DNA from: RYN-230 sp963844695
Lineage (GTDB): Bacteria > Actinomycetota > Actinomycetes > Streptosporangiales > Streptosporangiaceae
Reading direction: 5' to 3'
Length of the DNA: 64,000 nt
Assembly (NCBI GenBank): GCA_963844695.1
Contig: CAWJPL010000018.1
Coordinates: forward strand, 62,001 to 126,000
Positions 37,005 through 45,319 of the stretch are shown one piece after another. How positions within the stretch are numbered: the first letter of the stretch is position 1; each line of letters opens with the position of its first letter. Both the position numbers and the translations under genes were made by a program. The notes beneath the pieces were generated by a model. The model did not search any database. It was not told the origin of the DNA and saw only the letters and a list, made by a program, of their open reading frames with translations.

Positions 37005-38465
37005 ATGTTCCGCAACACGATGCCGCGCTACGAGATCCTCTCCCCGGACGCCATCGGCGTGCTGGACAAGGGGTGGCGGCGCATCGTCTCCGAGATCGGC
37101 GTCCAGTTCGCCAAGCCCGAGGCGCTGGAGCTGTTCCGCCGGGCCGGCCAGAAGGTCGAGGACGAGGTCGTCTTCCTCGACCCGGACTTCGTCTTGGAGC
37201 AGGTGGCCAAGGCGCCGCGCGAGTTCGACATCCAGGCCCGCAACCCGGCCAACAGCGTGCACATCGGCGGGGACCAGATGGTGTTCGGCGGCGTCTACGG
37301 CTGCCCGTTCGTCCGCGAGGGCGACGTCCGCCGCGACGCCACCATGGAGGACTTCCGCCGGCTGAGCATGCTGGCCCAGACCTTCCCCGAGCTGGACACG
37401 GCCGGCGGGGTGATCTGCGAGCCGAACGACACGCCGCTGGACTCCCGGCACCTGGACATGATCTACGCGCTGCAGACGGTGACCGACAAGATCTACATGG
37501 GCAACGTGGTGTCCGGGCCGAACGCGGTCGACACCATCGCGATGACCGAGATCCTGTTCGGCGGCGGCGCGGGCCGGGACAAAGGCCGGGCGTCGATCGA
37601 GCAGACCCCGGCCACCATCTCGCTGATCAACTGCAACTCGCCGCTGCGCTGGGACGACCGGATGCTGGACGCCCAGTTCGAGTACTGCGCCGCGAACCAG
37701 CCGGTGGTGCTGACCCCGTTCTTGCTGATGGGCGCGATGTCGCCGGTCACGATCCCGGCCGCGCTGGTCCAGCAGCTGGCCGAGGCGCTGTCCGGCATCG
37801 CGCTGGCCCAGCTGATCCGGCCCGGCTGCCCGGTCGTGTTCGGCTCGTTCCTGTCCAACATCGACATGCAGTCCGGCTCGCCCAGCTTCGGCACCCCGGA
37901 GTCGGCCATCGGCCTGTTCTGCACCGGCCAGCTGGCCCGGCACTACGGGCTGCCGTTCCGCACCGGCGGCGGGCTCAACTCCAGCCAGACCGCGGACGCG
38001 CAGGCGGCCTACGAGGCCCTGATGACGCTGCTGCCGACCTTCCTGGCCGGCACCAACTTCGTCATGCACGCCGCCGGGTGGCTCGAAGGCGGGCTGGTCA
38101 GCTGCTACGAGAAGTTCATCATCGACGTGGAGCTGCTGCGCATGCTGCGGGTGGAGTTCACCCCGCTGGAGATCGACGAGGCGTCGCTGGCCTTCGGGGC
38201 GCACGAGGAGGTCGGCCACGGCGGGCACTTCCTCGGGGCGCAGCACACCATGGAGCGGTTCCGGGAGTGCTTCTACCGGCCGCTGCTGTCCTCGACCGCC
38301 AACTACGAGCGGTGGGTGCGCCTCGGCGCCAAGGACACGACCGCCCGGGCCGGGGAGATCTCCGCGAAGACGCTGGCCGAGTATCAGGCGCCGCCGCTGG
38401 ATGACGGGATCCGGGCTGAGCTGGAGGAGTTCGTGACCCGCCGCCGCGCCGAACTCGGCGACTGA
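37005..38465 (+). CDS. Trimethylamine methyltransferase (MttB) family protein without pyrrolysine
   Basis: 486 residues from ATG 37005, with GGAGG 5 bases upstream; frames from 36954 lack a ribosome site. The family is recognised by ILSPDAIGVLDKGWRRIVSEIGVQF, QARNPANSVHIGGDQMVFGGVYG, VSGPNAVDTIAM, MSPVTIPAALVQQLAEALSGIALAQLIRPGCPVVFGSF and LPFRTGGGLNSSQTADAQAAYEAL. There is no in-frame amber codon, so it belongs to the non-Pyl branch whose studied members demethylate glycine betaine (MtgB), proline betaine or carnitine. The linked dimethylglycine-type dehydrogenase makes glycine betaine the best guess. It would donate methyl to the corrinoid protein at 35.4 kb. Confidence 0.9.
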   Translation: MFRNTMPRYEILSPDAIGVLDKGWRRIVSEIGVQFAKPEALELFRRAGQKVEDEVVFLDPDFVLEQVAKAPREFDIQARNPANSVHIGGDQMVFGGVYGCPFVREGDVRRDATMEDFRRLSMLAQTFPELDTAGGVICEPNDTPLDSRHLDMIYALQTVTDKIYMGNVVSGPNAVDTIAMTEILFGGGAGRDKGRASIEQTPATISLINCNSPLRWDDRMLDAQFEYCAANQPVVLTPFLLMGAMSPVTIPAALVQQLAEALSGIALAQLIRPGCPVVFGSFLSNIDMQSGSPSFGTPESAIGLFCTGQLARHYGLPFRTGGGLNSSQTADAQAAYEALMTLLPTFLAGTNFVMHAAGWLEGGLVSCYEKFIIDVELLRMLRVEFTPLEIDEASLAFGAHEEVGHGGHFLGAQHTMERFRECFYRPLLSSTANYERWVRLGAKDTTARAGEISAKTLAEYQAPPLDDGIRAELEEFVTRRRAELGD

Positions 38466-38829
38466 CGGCCCGTCCTCCCCGGTACTCGCGCGGCCCCCGA
38501 CCCGCAGTCACACAATCCTTATCTCTAACGCCACCCCGGGCCGGCGACCTCGCCCAGCCGCAGGAGACCCACCCCCGCCCCAGCCCGGCCACAGGAGACC
38601 GGCCGAGGGAGACCCGGCCCAAGCGACGGCCGCGGTGGCCCGGTCCGCTGGGCCCCGTCCGCGGGCCCGGCCCGCAGGCGCTGGTCCCCCTCTACCACTT
38701 ATCCCGTCCACCACTTATCCCGCGAAACGCTCGCCATAACCGGGACAAAACACCCGTCAGGACGCACGTCACGCGGGATATGTGGGCGCCGGCGGCGAGG
38801 CGGAACCAGGCCGGCGGCCGGGGGCTAGC
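38466..38829. other. Intergenic region, 364 bp
   Basis: No coding frame of credible composition was found. The first 230 bases are GC-rich with two CAGGAGACC copies (38563 and 38593 area). The last 130 are AT-richer and hold two direct copies of CCACTTATCCCG. A partly complementary CGGGATATGTGG near 38777 could make the second copy part of a loose inverted repeat. It probably contains the dapD promoter. Confidence 0.4.
38695..38722. repeat. Direct repeat CCACTTATCCCG, two copies 16 bp apart
   Basis: Exact 12-bp copies begin at 38695 and 38711. A 16-bp period and location about 110 bp before dapD suggest a tandem protein-binding site. The TTATCC core resembles half of a DnaA box but lacks ACA. 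Confidence 0.5.
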
Positions 38830-39843
38830 ATGTGGGCCGTGACTCAGTCAGGGATTGATCCTCAGGCGACCGGGGCGCGGGGCGTCGGCCTGGCCACGGT
38901 GGTGAGCGGCGCAGCGGGTCCGGGCGGGACGGTCCTGGACACCTGGTTCCCCGCGCCGGAGCTGGTCCCGGCCTCGCAGGCCAGCGGTACCGTCCGGCTG
39001 TCCGCGGCCGAGGCGGCCGACGCGCTCGGCCCTGACGCGCCCGGGCTGCTCGGCCCGGACGAGGCCCGGGGGGTCGAGGTCGTCGCGGTCCGCACCACTA
39101 TCGGCAGCCTGGCCGCGCCCCCGGCCGACGCGCACGACGCGTACCTGCGGCTGCACCTGCTGTCCGGCCGCCTGATCCGCCCGCGCGGCTGCAACCTGGA
39201 CGGCGTCTTCGGGACGCTGGCCAACGTGGTGTGGACCAGCCACGGGCCGTGCCCGGTCCCGGACTTCGAGGCCACCCGGCTGCGGCTGCGCCGCCGCGGC
39301 CCGGTCGCCGTGTACGGCGTGGACAAGTTCCCCCGGATGGTGGACTACGTGCTGCCGGCCGGGGTGCGGATCGCGGACGCGGACCGGGTCCGGCTGGGCG
39401 CCCACCTAGCCGAGGGGACCACGGTCATGCACGAGGGCTTCGTCAACTACAACGCGGGCACCCTCGGCACGTCCATGGTGGAAGGCCGGATCTCGGCCGG
39501 CGTGGTCGTCGGGGACGGCTCCGACGTGGGCGGCGGCGCGTCGATCATGGGCACTCTGTCCGGTGGCGGCAAGGAGACGATCTCGGTCGGTGAGCGCTGC
39601 CTGATCGGCGCGAACGCCGGCGTCGGCATCTCGCTGGGCGACGACTGCGTGGTGGAGGCCGGCCTCTATGTCACGGCGGGGACCAAGGTCGCCCTGCCGG
39701 ACGGGCAGGTGGTCAAGGCCCGGGACCTGTCCGGCCGCCCGGGGCTGCTGTGGCTGCGCGACTCGCAGACCGGCGCGGTCCGGGTCATCGAGCGCGGCGG
39801 GCACGGCGTCGCGCTGAACGCGGCGCTGCACGCGAACGCCTGA
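38830..39843 (+). CDS. dapD: Tetrahydrodipicolinate N-succinyltransferase
   Basis: 337 residues from ATG 38830 (GTG 38839 also possible). A unique N-terminal half is followed by the left-handed beta-helix of hexapeptide repeats: LGAHLAEGTTVMHEGFVNYNAGTLGTSMVEGRISAGVVVGDGSDVGGGASIMGTLSGGGKE is the core of actinobacterial DapD. VYGVDKFPRMVDYVLP precedes it. It transfers succinyl from succinyl-CoA in lysine and meso-diaminopimelate synthesis. It stands at the head of a short forward run with xth. Confidence 0.93.
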   Translation: MWAVTQSGIDPQATGARGVGLATVVSGAAGPGGTVLDTWFPAPELVPASQASGTVRLSAAEAADALGPDAPGLLGPDEARGVEVVAVRTTIGSLAAPPADAHDAYLRLHLLSGRLIRPRGCNLDGVFGTLANVVWTSHGPCPVPDFEATRLRLRRRGPVAVYGVDKFPRMVDYVLPAGVRIADADRVRLGAHLAEGTTVMHEGFVNYNAGTLGTSMVEGRISAGVVVGDGSDVGGGASIMGTLSGGGKETISVGERCLIGANAGVGISLGDDCVVEAGLYVTAGTKVALPDGQVVKARDLSGRPGLLWLRDSQTGAVRVIERGGHGVALNAALHANA

Positions 39844-39862
39844 CGGGCGGGGAGGGGAAACC

Positions 39863-40657
39863 ATGCGGCTGGCCACCTGGAACGTCAACTCGGTGCAGGC
39901 CAGGCTGCCCCGGCTGCTCGGCTGGCTGGAGGAGACCCGGCCGGACGTGCTCTGCCTGCAGGAAACCAAGGCCCCTGACGCCGGCTTCCCGGTCAAGGAG
40001 GTCGGGGAACTCGGCTACGAGGCCGCGTTGTACGGGACCGGCCGGTGGAACGGGGTGGCCATCCTGTCCCGGGCCGGCCTGGACGACGTGCGCCGCGGCT
40101 TTCCCGGTGAGCCGGGCTTCCCCGACCCGGAGGCCCGGGCCATCTCGGCCACGTGCGCGGGCTGCCGGGTGTGGTCGGTGTACGTGCCGAACGGGCGGGC
40201 CCTGGACAGCCCGCACCTGGCCTACAAGCTGTCCTGGCTCGCGGCCCTGCGCGGCGCGCTGGCTGCCGAGCTCAGCCCGGACGCCAGCGGGGCGCGGCTC
40301 GCCGTGTGCGGGGACTTCAACATCGCCCCCCGCGACGACGACGTGTGGGACCCGGCCGCGTTCGTCGGCTCCACCCACGTCACCCCGGAGGAACGGGCCG
40401 CCCTGGCTGGCCTGCTGGACCTCGGGCTCACCGACGTCCCCGCCCGGGCGCTCAAGGGGGAGCCCTTCACCTACTGGGACTACCGGGCGGGCATGTTCCA
40501 CAAGGGCATGGGCATGCGCATCGACCTCGTCCTGGCCAGCGAGGTGGTCGCCGCGGCGGTCAAGGACGCCTACGTGGACCGGGAGGCCCGCAAAGGCAAA
40601 GGCCCCTCGGACCACGCCCCGATCGTGGTGGACCTGGATCTGCCCGCGACGGGCTGA
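39863..40657 (+). CDS. xth: Exodeoxyribonuclease III
   Basis: 264 residues with all EEP-fold motifs: LATWNVNSVQARL, VLCLQETKAPD (catalytic Glu), YVPNGRALDSPHLAYKLSWL, VCGDFNIAPRDDDVWDP (Asp and Asn) and GPSDHAPIVVDL (Asp-His). It repairs abasic sites and degrades 3' ends. The GGGGAGGGGAAACC leader gives a strong ribosome site before ATG 39863, 19 bases after dapD. Confidence 0.95.
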   Translation: MRLATWNVNSVQARLPRLLGWLEETRPDVLCLQETKAPDAGFPVKEVGELGYEAALYGTGRWNGVAILSRAGLDDVRRGFPGEPGFPDPEARAISATCAGCRVWSVYVPNGRALDSPHLAYKLSWLAALRGALAAELSPDASGARLAVCGDFNIAPRDDDVWDPAAFVGSTHVTPEERAALAGLLDLGLTDVPARALKGEPFTYWDYRAGMFHKGMGMRIDLVLASEVVAAAVKDAYVDREARKGKGPSDHAPIVVDLDLPATG

Positions 40658-40774
40658 GCGCCCGGCCCGGCGGCCTGGGCCGCAGCCCTGGGCCGGCTGA
40701 CCCCTGGGTCCTGGGCCGCGCGTCGTCGCAGCTCGTCGCGTTCTTGTCCGCGGCACCCTCTATTCTCGGCGGAC

Positions 40775-42229
40775 ATGGTTGCTCTTGTCTGGTTCCGCCG
40801 GGACCTCCGCGTGCACGACCATCCGGCGCTCTGCGCGGCGCTGGCCAGCCACGAGCAGGTCGTGCCGGTGTTCTGCCTGGACGACCGGCTGCTGCATGGC
40901 CGCCACGCGTCCGGGCCGCGCACGGCGTTCCTGCTGGAGTGCCTGGCCGACCTGGACCGCCAGCTGGCGGAGCGCGGAGCGCGGCTGGTCATCCGGCATG
41001 GCCCGCCGGAGCGGGAACTCCCGGCGCTGGCCGGTGAAACTGGCGCCACTGAGGTCCACCTGAGCCGCGACCCGGGCCGGTACGAGGCCATCCGGGGCCG
41101 GCGGGTGCGGGCCGCGCTGGAGCAGGCCGGTGTCACCGGGCACGCGCATCCGGGGGTCAGCGTGGTCGACGACGTGCGCGCCATCCGGACCGGCCAGGGC
41201 CGCCCCTACACCGTGTTCACGCCGTTCTACCGCAACTGGGAACGCGTCAGCCGACGGCCGGTCCTGGACCCGCCGGGGCGGATCGACCTGCCCGCGAAGA
41301 CCCGGCCCGGCCGGGTGCCCTCCCTGGCCAGCCTCGGCCTCGAGCAGGAGGTGGCGGAGCCGGCTCCGGGCGGGGAACGCGCCGGGCTGACCCGGCTGGC
41401 GGAGTTCCTGGACGGCGCGGTACGGGACTACTACTCGGGCCGCGATCAGGCCGGCGCCGACGGCTCGTCCCGGCTGTCTCCCTATCTGCGGTTCGGCTGC
41501 CTGTCGCCGCGCGCCGTGGAAGACCAGCTCCCCGGCGGGATGGGCGCCGGAGCCACGGAGGCCGGAGCCGCCGGCGGGGAGGCCAGGGGCTCAGCGGCAC
41601 TGCGCCGCCAGCTCTGCTGGCGTGACTTCTACCAGCACGTCCTGGCGCACCACCCGGACAACGCCGAGCAGGAATTCCAGCCCCGCTACCGCGGCACGCT
41701 GGCCTGGCCGGGCCGGGACGAGGAGTTCACCGCGTGGACCGAGGGCCGGACGGGCTTCCCGCTGGTGGACGCGGGCATGCGGCAGTTGCGCCGGGAAGGC
41801 TGGATGCACAACCGGGTCCGGCTCGTGGTGGGCTCGTTCCTGACCAAGGACCTGGGCATCGACTGGCGCCGCGGCGAGGACTGGTTCATGCGGCTGCTCC
41901 TGGACGGCGACCAGGCCAGCAACAATGGCAACTGGCAGTGGATCGCCTCGGTGGGAGTGGACCCGCAGCCCGCGTTCCGGCGTATCTACAACCCGTCCCT
42001 GCAGCAGGAGCGCTTCGACCCGGACGGCCGGTACGTGCGGCGTTACGTGGCTGAGCTGGCCCAGGTCCCGGATGAGTACCTGGCTGAGCCGTGGCGCATG
42101 CCCGAGCAGGCCCAGGAGCGGGCCGGCTGCCGGATCGGCCGGGACTACCCGGGGCCGGTCGTGGATCATAAGGCGGCCCGGCTGGCGGCTCTTGATCGTT
42201 ACCGGGTCGCAGCTGACGCCGGCGCCTGA
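40775..42229 (+). CDS. phr: Deoxyribodipyrimidine photolyase
   Basis: 484 residues. The N-terminal alpha/beta domain (LVWFRRDLRVHDHPAL) and the C-terminal FAD domain (SRLSPYLRFGCLSPRAVE, LCWRDFYQHVL, GFPLVDAGMRQLRREGWMHNRVRLVVGSFLTKDL, LLDGDQASNNGNWQWIASVG) are both complete. The Trp-rich electron path is visible. It repairs cyclobutane pyrimidine dimers with blue light. A roughly 20-residue Gly/Ala-rich insertion lies before LRRQLCWRDF. Its stop is followed by a strong hairpin. Confidence 0.95.
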   Translation: MVALVWFRRDLRVHDHPALCAALASHEQVVPVFCLDDRLLHGRHASGPRTAFLLECLADLDRQLAERGARLVIRHGPPERELPALAGETGATEVHLSRDPGRYEAIRGRRVRAALEQAGVTGHAHPGVSVVDDVRAIRTGQGRPYTVFTPFYRNWERVSRRPVLDPPGRIDLPAKTRPGRVPSLASLGLEQEVAEPAPGGERAGLTRLAEFLDGAVRDYYSGRDQAGADGSSRLSPYLRFGCLSPRAVEDQLPGGMGAGATEAGAAGGEARGSAALRRQLCWRDFYQHVLAHHPDNAEQEFQPRYRGTLAWPGRDEEFTAWTEGRTGFPLVDAGMRQLRREGWMHNRVRLVVGSFLTKDLGIDWRRGEDWFMRLLLDGDQASNNGNWQWIASVGVDPQPAFRRIYNPSLQQERFDPDGRYVRRYVAELAQVPDEYLAEPWRMPEQAQERAGCRIGRDYPGPVVDHKAARLAALDRYRVAADAGA

Positions 42230-42247
42230 ACCCGGGGGCGGTGCGGC

Positions 42248-42294
42248 GGGGGCATGTTCTCCCGGCCCACCAAACGCCGGGAGAACATGCCCCC
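42248..42294. terminator. 19-bp perfect hairpin between convergent phr and DUF5134 genes
   Basis: Arms at 42248-42266 and 42276-42294 (GGGGGCATGTTCTCCCGGC and its complement) close a 9-base loop; pairing continues imperfectly outward through GTGCGG. This is a likely bidirectional terminator. It is also a close copy of a segment inside the neighbouring gene (42409-42452). Confidence 0.8.
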
Positions 42295-42309
42295 ACACCG
42301 CACCTCGGC

Positions 42310-43116
42310 CTAGAGCATGAGGATCAGCATGTAGCCCATGGTGACGGCCATGGCGATCTGGCAGCAGGCCGTGAGGTGGGGGGACAGCATCCGGCTGGTC
42401 AGTGACGGCATGTTGTCCCGGCCCACCGGACGCCGGGAGAACATGCGCCCGCGCCGCTGGCCGGAGCGCCGGTCCGGCGCCGCCTCGTCGGCCTGCCAGG
42501 CCTGCTCGTAGGGCTGGGTGGCCTGGCCGCCGCCCGCCGCTGTGGGGACCAACTCAAGGGTCGCCTCCGGTGTTGCGCGGGGGGTGCTGGCCCGGGCCAG
42601 GGCGGGAAGGCGGTCAGCCTGCCACATCACGTAGCCCACCATGAACACGGCCAGGACCAGGGCGAGCAGCGGGAACCGGCCGGCCGCAGCCGGGCCGCCC
42701 ATGGTCATCCCGGGATGCGTGGCCGACACCACCGCGCCGGCCGCGAGGAGCATGTACACCATGGCGCCGCACATCACGAGGTGGGGCACGTGATGCCGGT
42801 AGGGCGACTGGTCACTGTCACTATCACCGGCACTGTCACCGGTGTCGGAGCGGAGCTGGCGGCCGCGCCAGGCCCGCCAGCCGAACCAGCCGCTGCCCGC
42901 CCCGAACATCACCGCCCAGACCACGTCCGGGAGCGGGTTGAGCCAGCTCACCAGCATGCCTGCCATGGCCACGCCCATCACCGTGTGCACCAGGTCGACG
43001 TCGCGCTCGGCTCGCCGCTGGTGCGCTCGCGCGATGATCAGCCGGGAGGCGCAGTACCCGGCGGTCGCGATCATGGTGACGGCCAGGATGCCCGCGAGCC
43101 AGGAAGGTCCAGTCAC
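42310..43116 (-). CDS. DUF5134 domain-containing membrane protein
   Basis: 268 residues with about seven hydrophobic segments, including WLAGILAVTMIATAGYCASRLI, DLVHTVMGVAMAGMLVSW, HLVMCGAMVYMLLAAGAVV and a final QIAMAVTMGYMLILML. Conserved His and Met residues in membrane segments (HTVMGVAMAGM, HLVMCGAMVYM) suggest a metal or copper role, but that is inference. The start overlaps the stop of the 43.1-44.2 kb gene by four bases, so the pair is one operon. Confidence 0.8.
   Translation of the reverse strand: MTGPSWLAGILAVTMIATAGYCASRLIIARAHQRRAERDVDLVHTVMGVAMAGMLVSWLNPLPDVVWAVMFGAGSGWFGWRAWRGRQLRSDTGDSAGDSDSDQSPYRHHVPHLVMCGAMVYMLLAAGAVVSATHPGMTMGGPAAAGRFPLLALVLAVFMVGYVMWQADRLPALARASTPRATPEATLELVPTAAGGGQATQPYEQAWQADEAAPDRRSGQRRGRMFSRRPVGRDNMPSLTSRMLSPHLTACCQIAMAVTMGYMLILML
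42409..42452. repeat. Second copy of the 42-bp palindromic element, inside the DUF5134 gene
   Basis: The same palindrome as at 42248-42294, with a few substitutions, encodes RMFSRRPVGRDNMPS near the C-terminus. The intergenic copy would read MFSRRLVGRENMPP in the same orientation. Confidence 0.85.
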
Positions 43117-44228
43117 GTCACGGACCTCCCGGCGGGCCGGTCCGCGGCCGGCCCGGGTCCTACGAACCTGGGCCCAGGTCCTACGAACCGCCCCACGTCG
43201 GCCGGCGCCCTATCGGCCGGCGCTCCATCGGCCGACGGCCCGTCGGCTCGAGGCGTCCCGGTCCGCGCGGGCCAGTAGGCCAGGACTAGCAAGATCAGCA
43301 ACGGGCCAGACTCGGGGTCGGTGCCGCTGCCGGTGAGGATGCCGCCGAGGTCCTGGGCCGCCACCCCGATCGCGGCCGCCAGCACCGCCGCCACGGCCAG
43401 AGCGACTCGGGCCGCTGACGGCGGCAGGTACACGCCGACCGCGATCAGGCCCAGGATGGCGGCCAGCCCGACCGAGGCGGCCAGCCCCTGGTGAGCCAGG
43501 AGTGCCGCGCCATGCTGGCTGATCGCGGCCAGCCAGGCCGGTTCGCCCGCGGTCATGCCGGAGAGCATGGTGTGCAGCGCCTGCGGGGCGCGGTTCGCGG
43601 GCAGCAGCGCAAAGTAGGCCAGGCTGGCCCACAGGACGAGCCAGAGCGCCCGCGCGGCCGGGGCGCCCACGGCCCGGGCTGCGACGAACGGGACGGCCGA
43701 ACCGGCGGAGCCGGCCGCGGTCCCGCCCCGGTCGCGCGGCCACAGCAGGACCGCCAGCAGCGCGTAGAGGATCACCGGGCCTGGTGCGCCGTTGAGCGGG
43801 CTGGCCGTCCCGGTCAGCACCCCACCCAGCCCTTCACCGAACCACCACACGCCTAGGGCCCAGACGATCGACGCCCCGAGGGCGGGCCTGACCGTGGGCC
43901 GCCAGGCAATACCGAGGCCCAGCAGGAGCTGGATGGTGGCGAAAGCCGTGTTCAGCGGCACCGGATGCTGTCCCACGAGATGGGCGTCCCAGAGGACCGG
44001 CCGGCTCACCAAGGCTGGGTTGCCCTCCGCCGCGGCCGCGAGCATCTGGCTGAAGGCCCGGGTGAACATGACCGGCTGGTACTGCAGGATCGCGTCTAGC
44101 AGCCACAGGGCGCCCAGGGCCAGCTGCAGCCGCCGCCGGGCGTCAGGCACGGGCCAGCCCGCCGGGGCGAGGGTCCGGTCGTCGCCCGGCGCGCGCGTGC
44201 CGCGCTGGGTAACGGCTGCCTCACTCAC
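43113..44228 (-). CDS. Uncharacterised integral membrane protein
   Basis: 371 residues with about eight hydrophobic segments (LQLALGALWLLDAILQYQ, TAFATIQLLLGLGIAW, GPVILYALLAVLLWP, LWLVLWASLAYFALLPA and others). The cytoplasmic-looking tail is Ala/Pro/Asp-rich with duplicated RFVGPGP. The first segments and the LQYQPVMFTRAFSQML loop recall actinobacterial DoxX-like proteins, but the match is not firm. It is co-transcribed with the DUF5134 gene. Function unknown. Confidence 0.75.
   Translation of the reverse strand: MSEAAVTQRGTRAPGDDRTLAPAGWPVPDARRRLQLALGALWLLDAILQYQPVMFTRAFSQMLAAAAEGNPALVSRPVLWDAHLVGQHPVPLNTAFATIQLLLGLGIAWRPTVRPALGASIVWALGVWWFGEGLGGVLTGTASPLNGAPGPVILYALLAVLLWPRDRGGTAAGSAGSAVPFVAARAVGAPAARALWLVLWASLAYFALLPANRAPQALHTMLSGMTAGEPAWLAAISQHGAALLAHQGLAASVGLAAILGLIAVGVYLPPSAARVALAVAAVLAAAIGVAAQDLGGILTGSGTDPESGPLLILLVLAYWPARTGTPRADGPSADGAPADRAPADVGRFVGPGPRFVGPGPAADRPAGRSVT
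43156..43189 (-). repeat. 21-bp tandem duplication in the membrane-protein tail
   Basis: GGTCCTACGAACC recurs at 43156 and 43177, giving RFVGPGP twice. Neighbouring 15-bp units around 43200-43245 repeat an APAD/SADG pattern, so the whole tail looks minisatellite-derived. Confidence 0.8.
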
Positions 44229-44879
44229 GGCTGGCTCTCCTTAGCCTCGTACTTAATTCGCCTTAGAGGCGCTCGCTGCAGGCGATCGTTAGAGCATTTA
44301 TGGTGCGCCGGGCCGCGATAAGAGAATCGTAAAGGCCGGGCTATTCCCGCCGCAAGCAGGAGCGAGCATGAAGCCATCAGGACCAGCCTGAGCTGCAATG
44401 ACGACGAGCGTGCGGCAATGGTTCGCGCTACGGATTAAACCCACCGGGGGTATCTGCGGAACCCCCGGGAGGTATTAATGAATGCCGCCCCAGGAGATGC
44501 GGAGAACCCCGCAGGGGTATTGTTCCGGCTCACCGCGGGCGGGTCGGTGTCAGCAGGAAGCAGAAATAAATGGGCGGCCGTCCGCGGCCGTGCCGGTCCT
44601 GGCCGGTGCCGTGCCGGTGGCCGTGCTGCCGGTGGCCGTGCGTGCCCGTGGCCTGTGCTGCGGGTGGGCTTGGCCGCACCCGTCCTGGATGCGCCTGCGG
44701 TGGCCGGGCCTGCTGACTCCACCTTCCTGACTGGCCCGGCCAGTCACCCACCCGCGGCCGCGGCGGCACCGAACGCCCGAGCGGCGGAAAAATCCCGGAA
44801 AAGTTGTTGGCGCCGGGCGGAACGACGACTCCTAACTGTGCTGGTGCGTGTCTGGGCCGGCTCGAGGAGGGGACGTGGC
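44229..44879. other. Long non-coding gap upstream of the sigma-factor region
   Basis: About 650 bp. The left 200 bases (44240-44440) are AT-richer and should carry the promoter of the membrane-protein operon. A hairpin at 44444-44468 follows. 44560-44700 consists of GTGCCGGTGGCCGT-type microrepeats. Open frames here have shadow-like composition, and none was accepted. Confidence 0.4.
44444..44468 (+). promoter_or_regulatory. Hairpin CCGGGGGT-N9-ACCCCCGG next to a Shine-Dalgarno-like site
   Basis: Perfect 8-bp arms; the right arm runs directly into GGGAGGT and an ATG at 44478. This geometry could mask a ribosome site, but the frame that starts there does not look coding. A leader element or a terminator is equally possible. 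Confidence 0.35.
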
Positions 44880-45319
44880 ATGGACTCAGTGACCAGAGGA
44901 TCGGGGATCGTCCTCAGCGTGCTCATCGCGGCCACGGCCAGCGTCCTGTTGTTGCTGCCAGGCAAGCCGGCGGCTTCCTGGCGTGGCCCGGGCACGCCCG
45001 GCCGGGTCGTCATGGCCTCCGCCGTGGCGACGTCAACCTGGCGTCCGCCCGGACCTGGATCGCGACCTGCCGCCAGCAGTCGGGCCGGCGGCCAGGCGGC
45101 GGCCGGGCCGCCCCCCGGGTGCCGTGCCGCGGCCGCGCACAGCGGCCGGGCCCGGGCCGGCCTGACCACCCTCCGGCCCGGCCCGGCCCGGGTCGGGGAC
45201 GGCCCGGGCCAGATCATGCCGTCCGCCTGGAGCGCACCGTGGCCAGGACACGTCCAGGCGGTAGTCCCGATACCGCGGAATCCACCCGGATCTGCCCTGA
45301 TGAGTTCTAACGTGATGCC
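44880..45319 (+). CDS. Putative small exported protein, 3' end uncertain
   Basis: GAGGAGGGG sits 7 bases before ATG 44880. The first 33 residues (MDSVTRGSGIVLSVLIAATA then SVLLLLPGKPAA) are a convincing signal peptide or membrane anchor. After about residue 50 the composition turns into Pro/Arg/Gly-rich shadow, and the frame runs on through the sigma gene to 45614, which cannot be right. Either a frame error ends the gene before 45320 or only a short peptide is made. The end given is where the next gene begins, not a seen stop. Confidence 0.3.

Noticed and set aside
37073..38404. 443-residue plus-strand frame and a 428-residue minus-strand frame across the MttB-family gene
   Set aside because: Both are third-position shadows; the MttB-family frame has full conservation of motifs.
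37005..38465. Pyrrolysine-containing trimethylamine methyltransferase
   Set aside because: No in-frame TAG; the gene reads through without an amber codon, so the non-Pyl branch applies.
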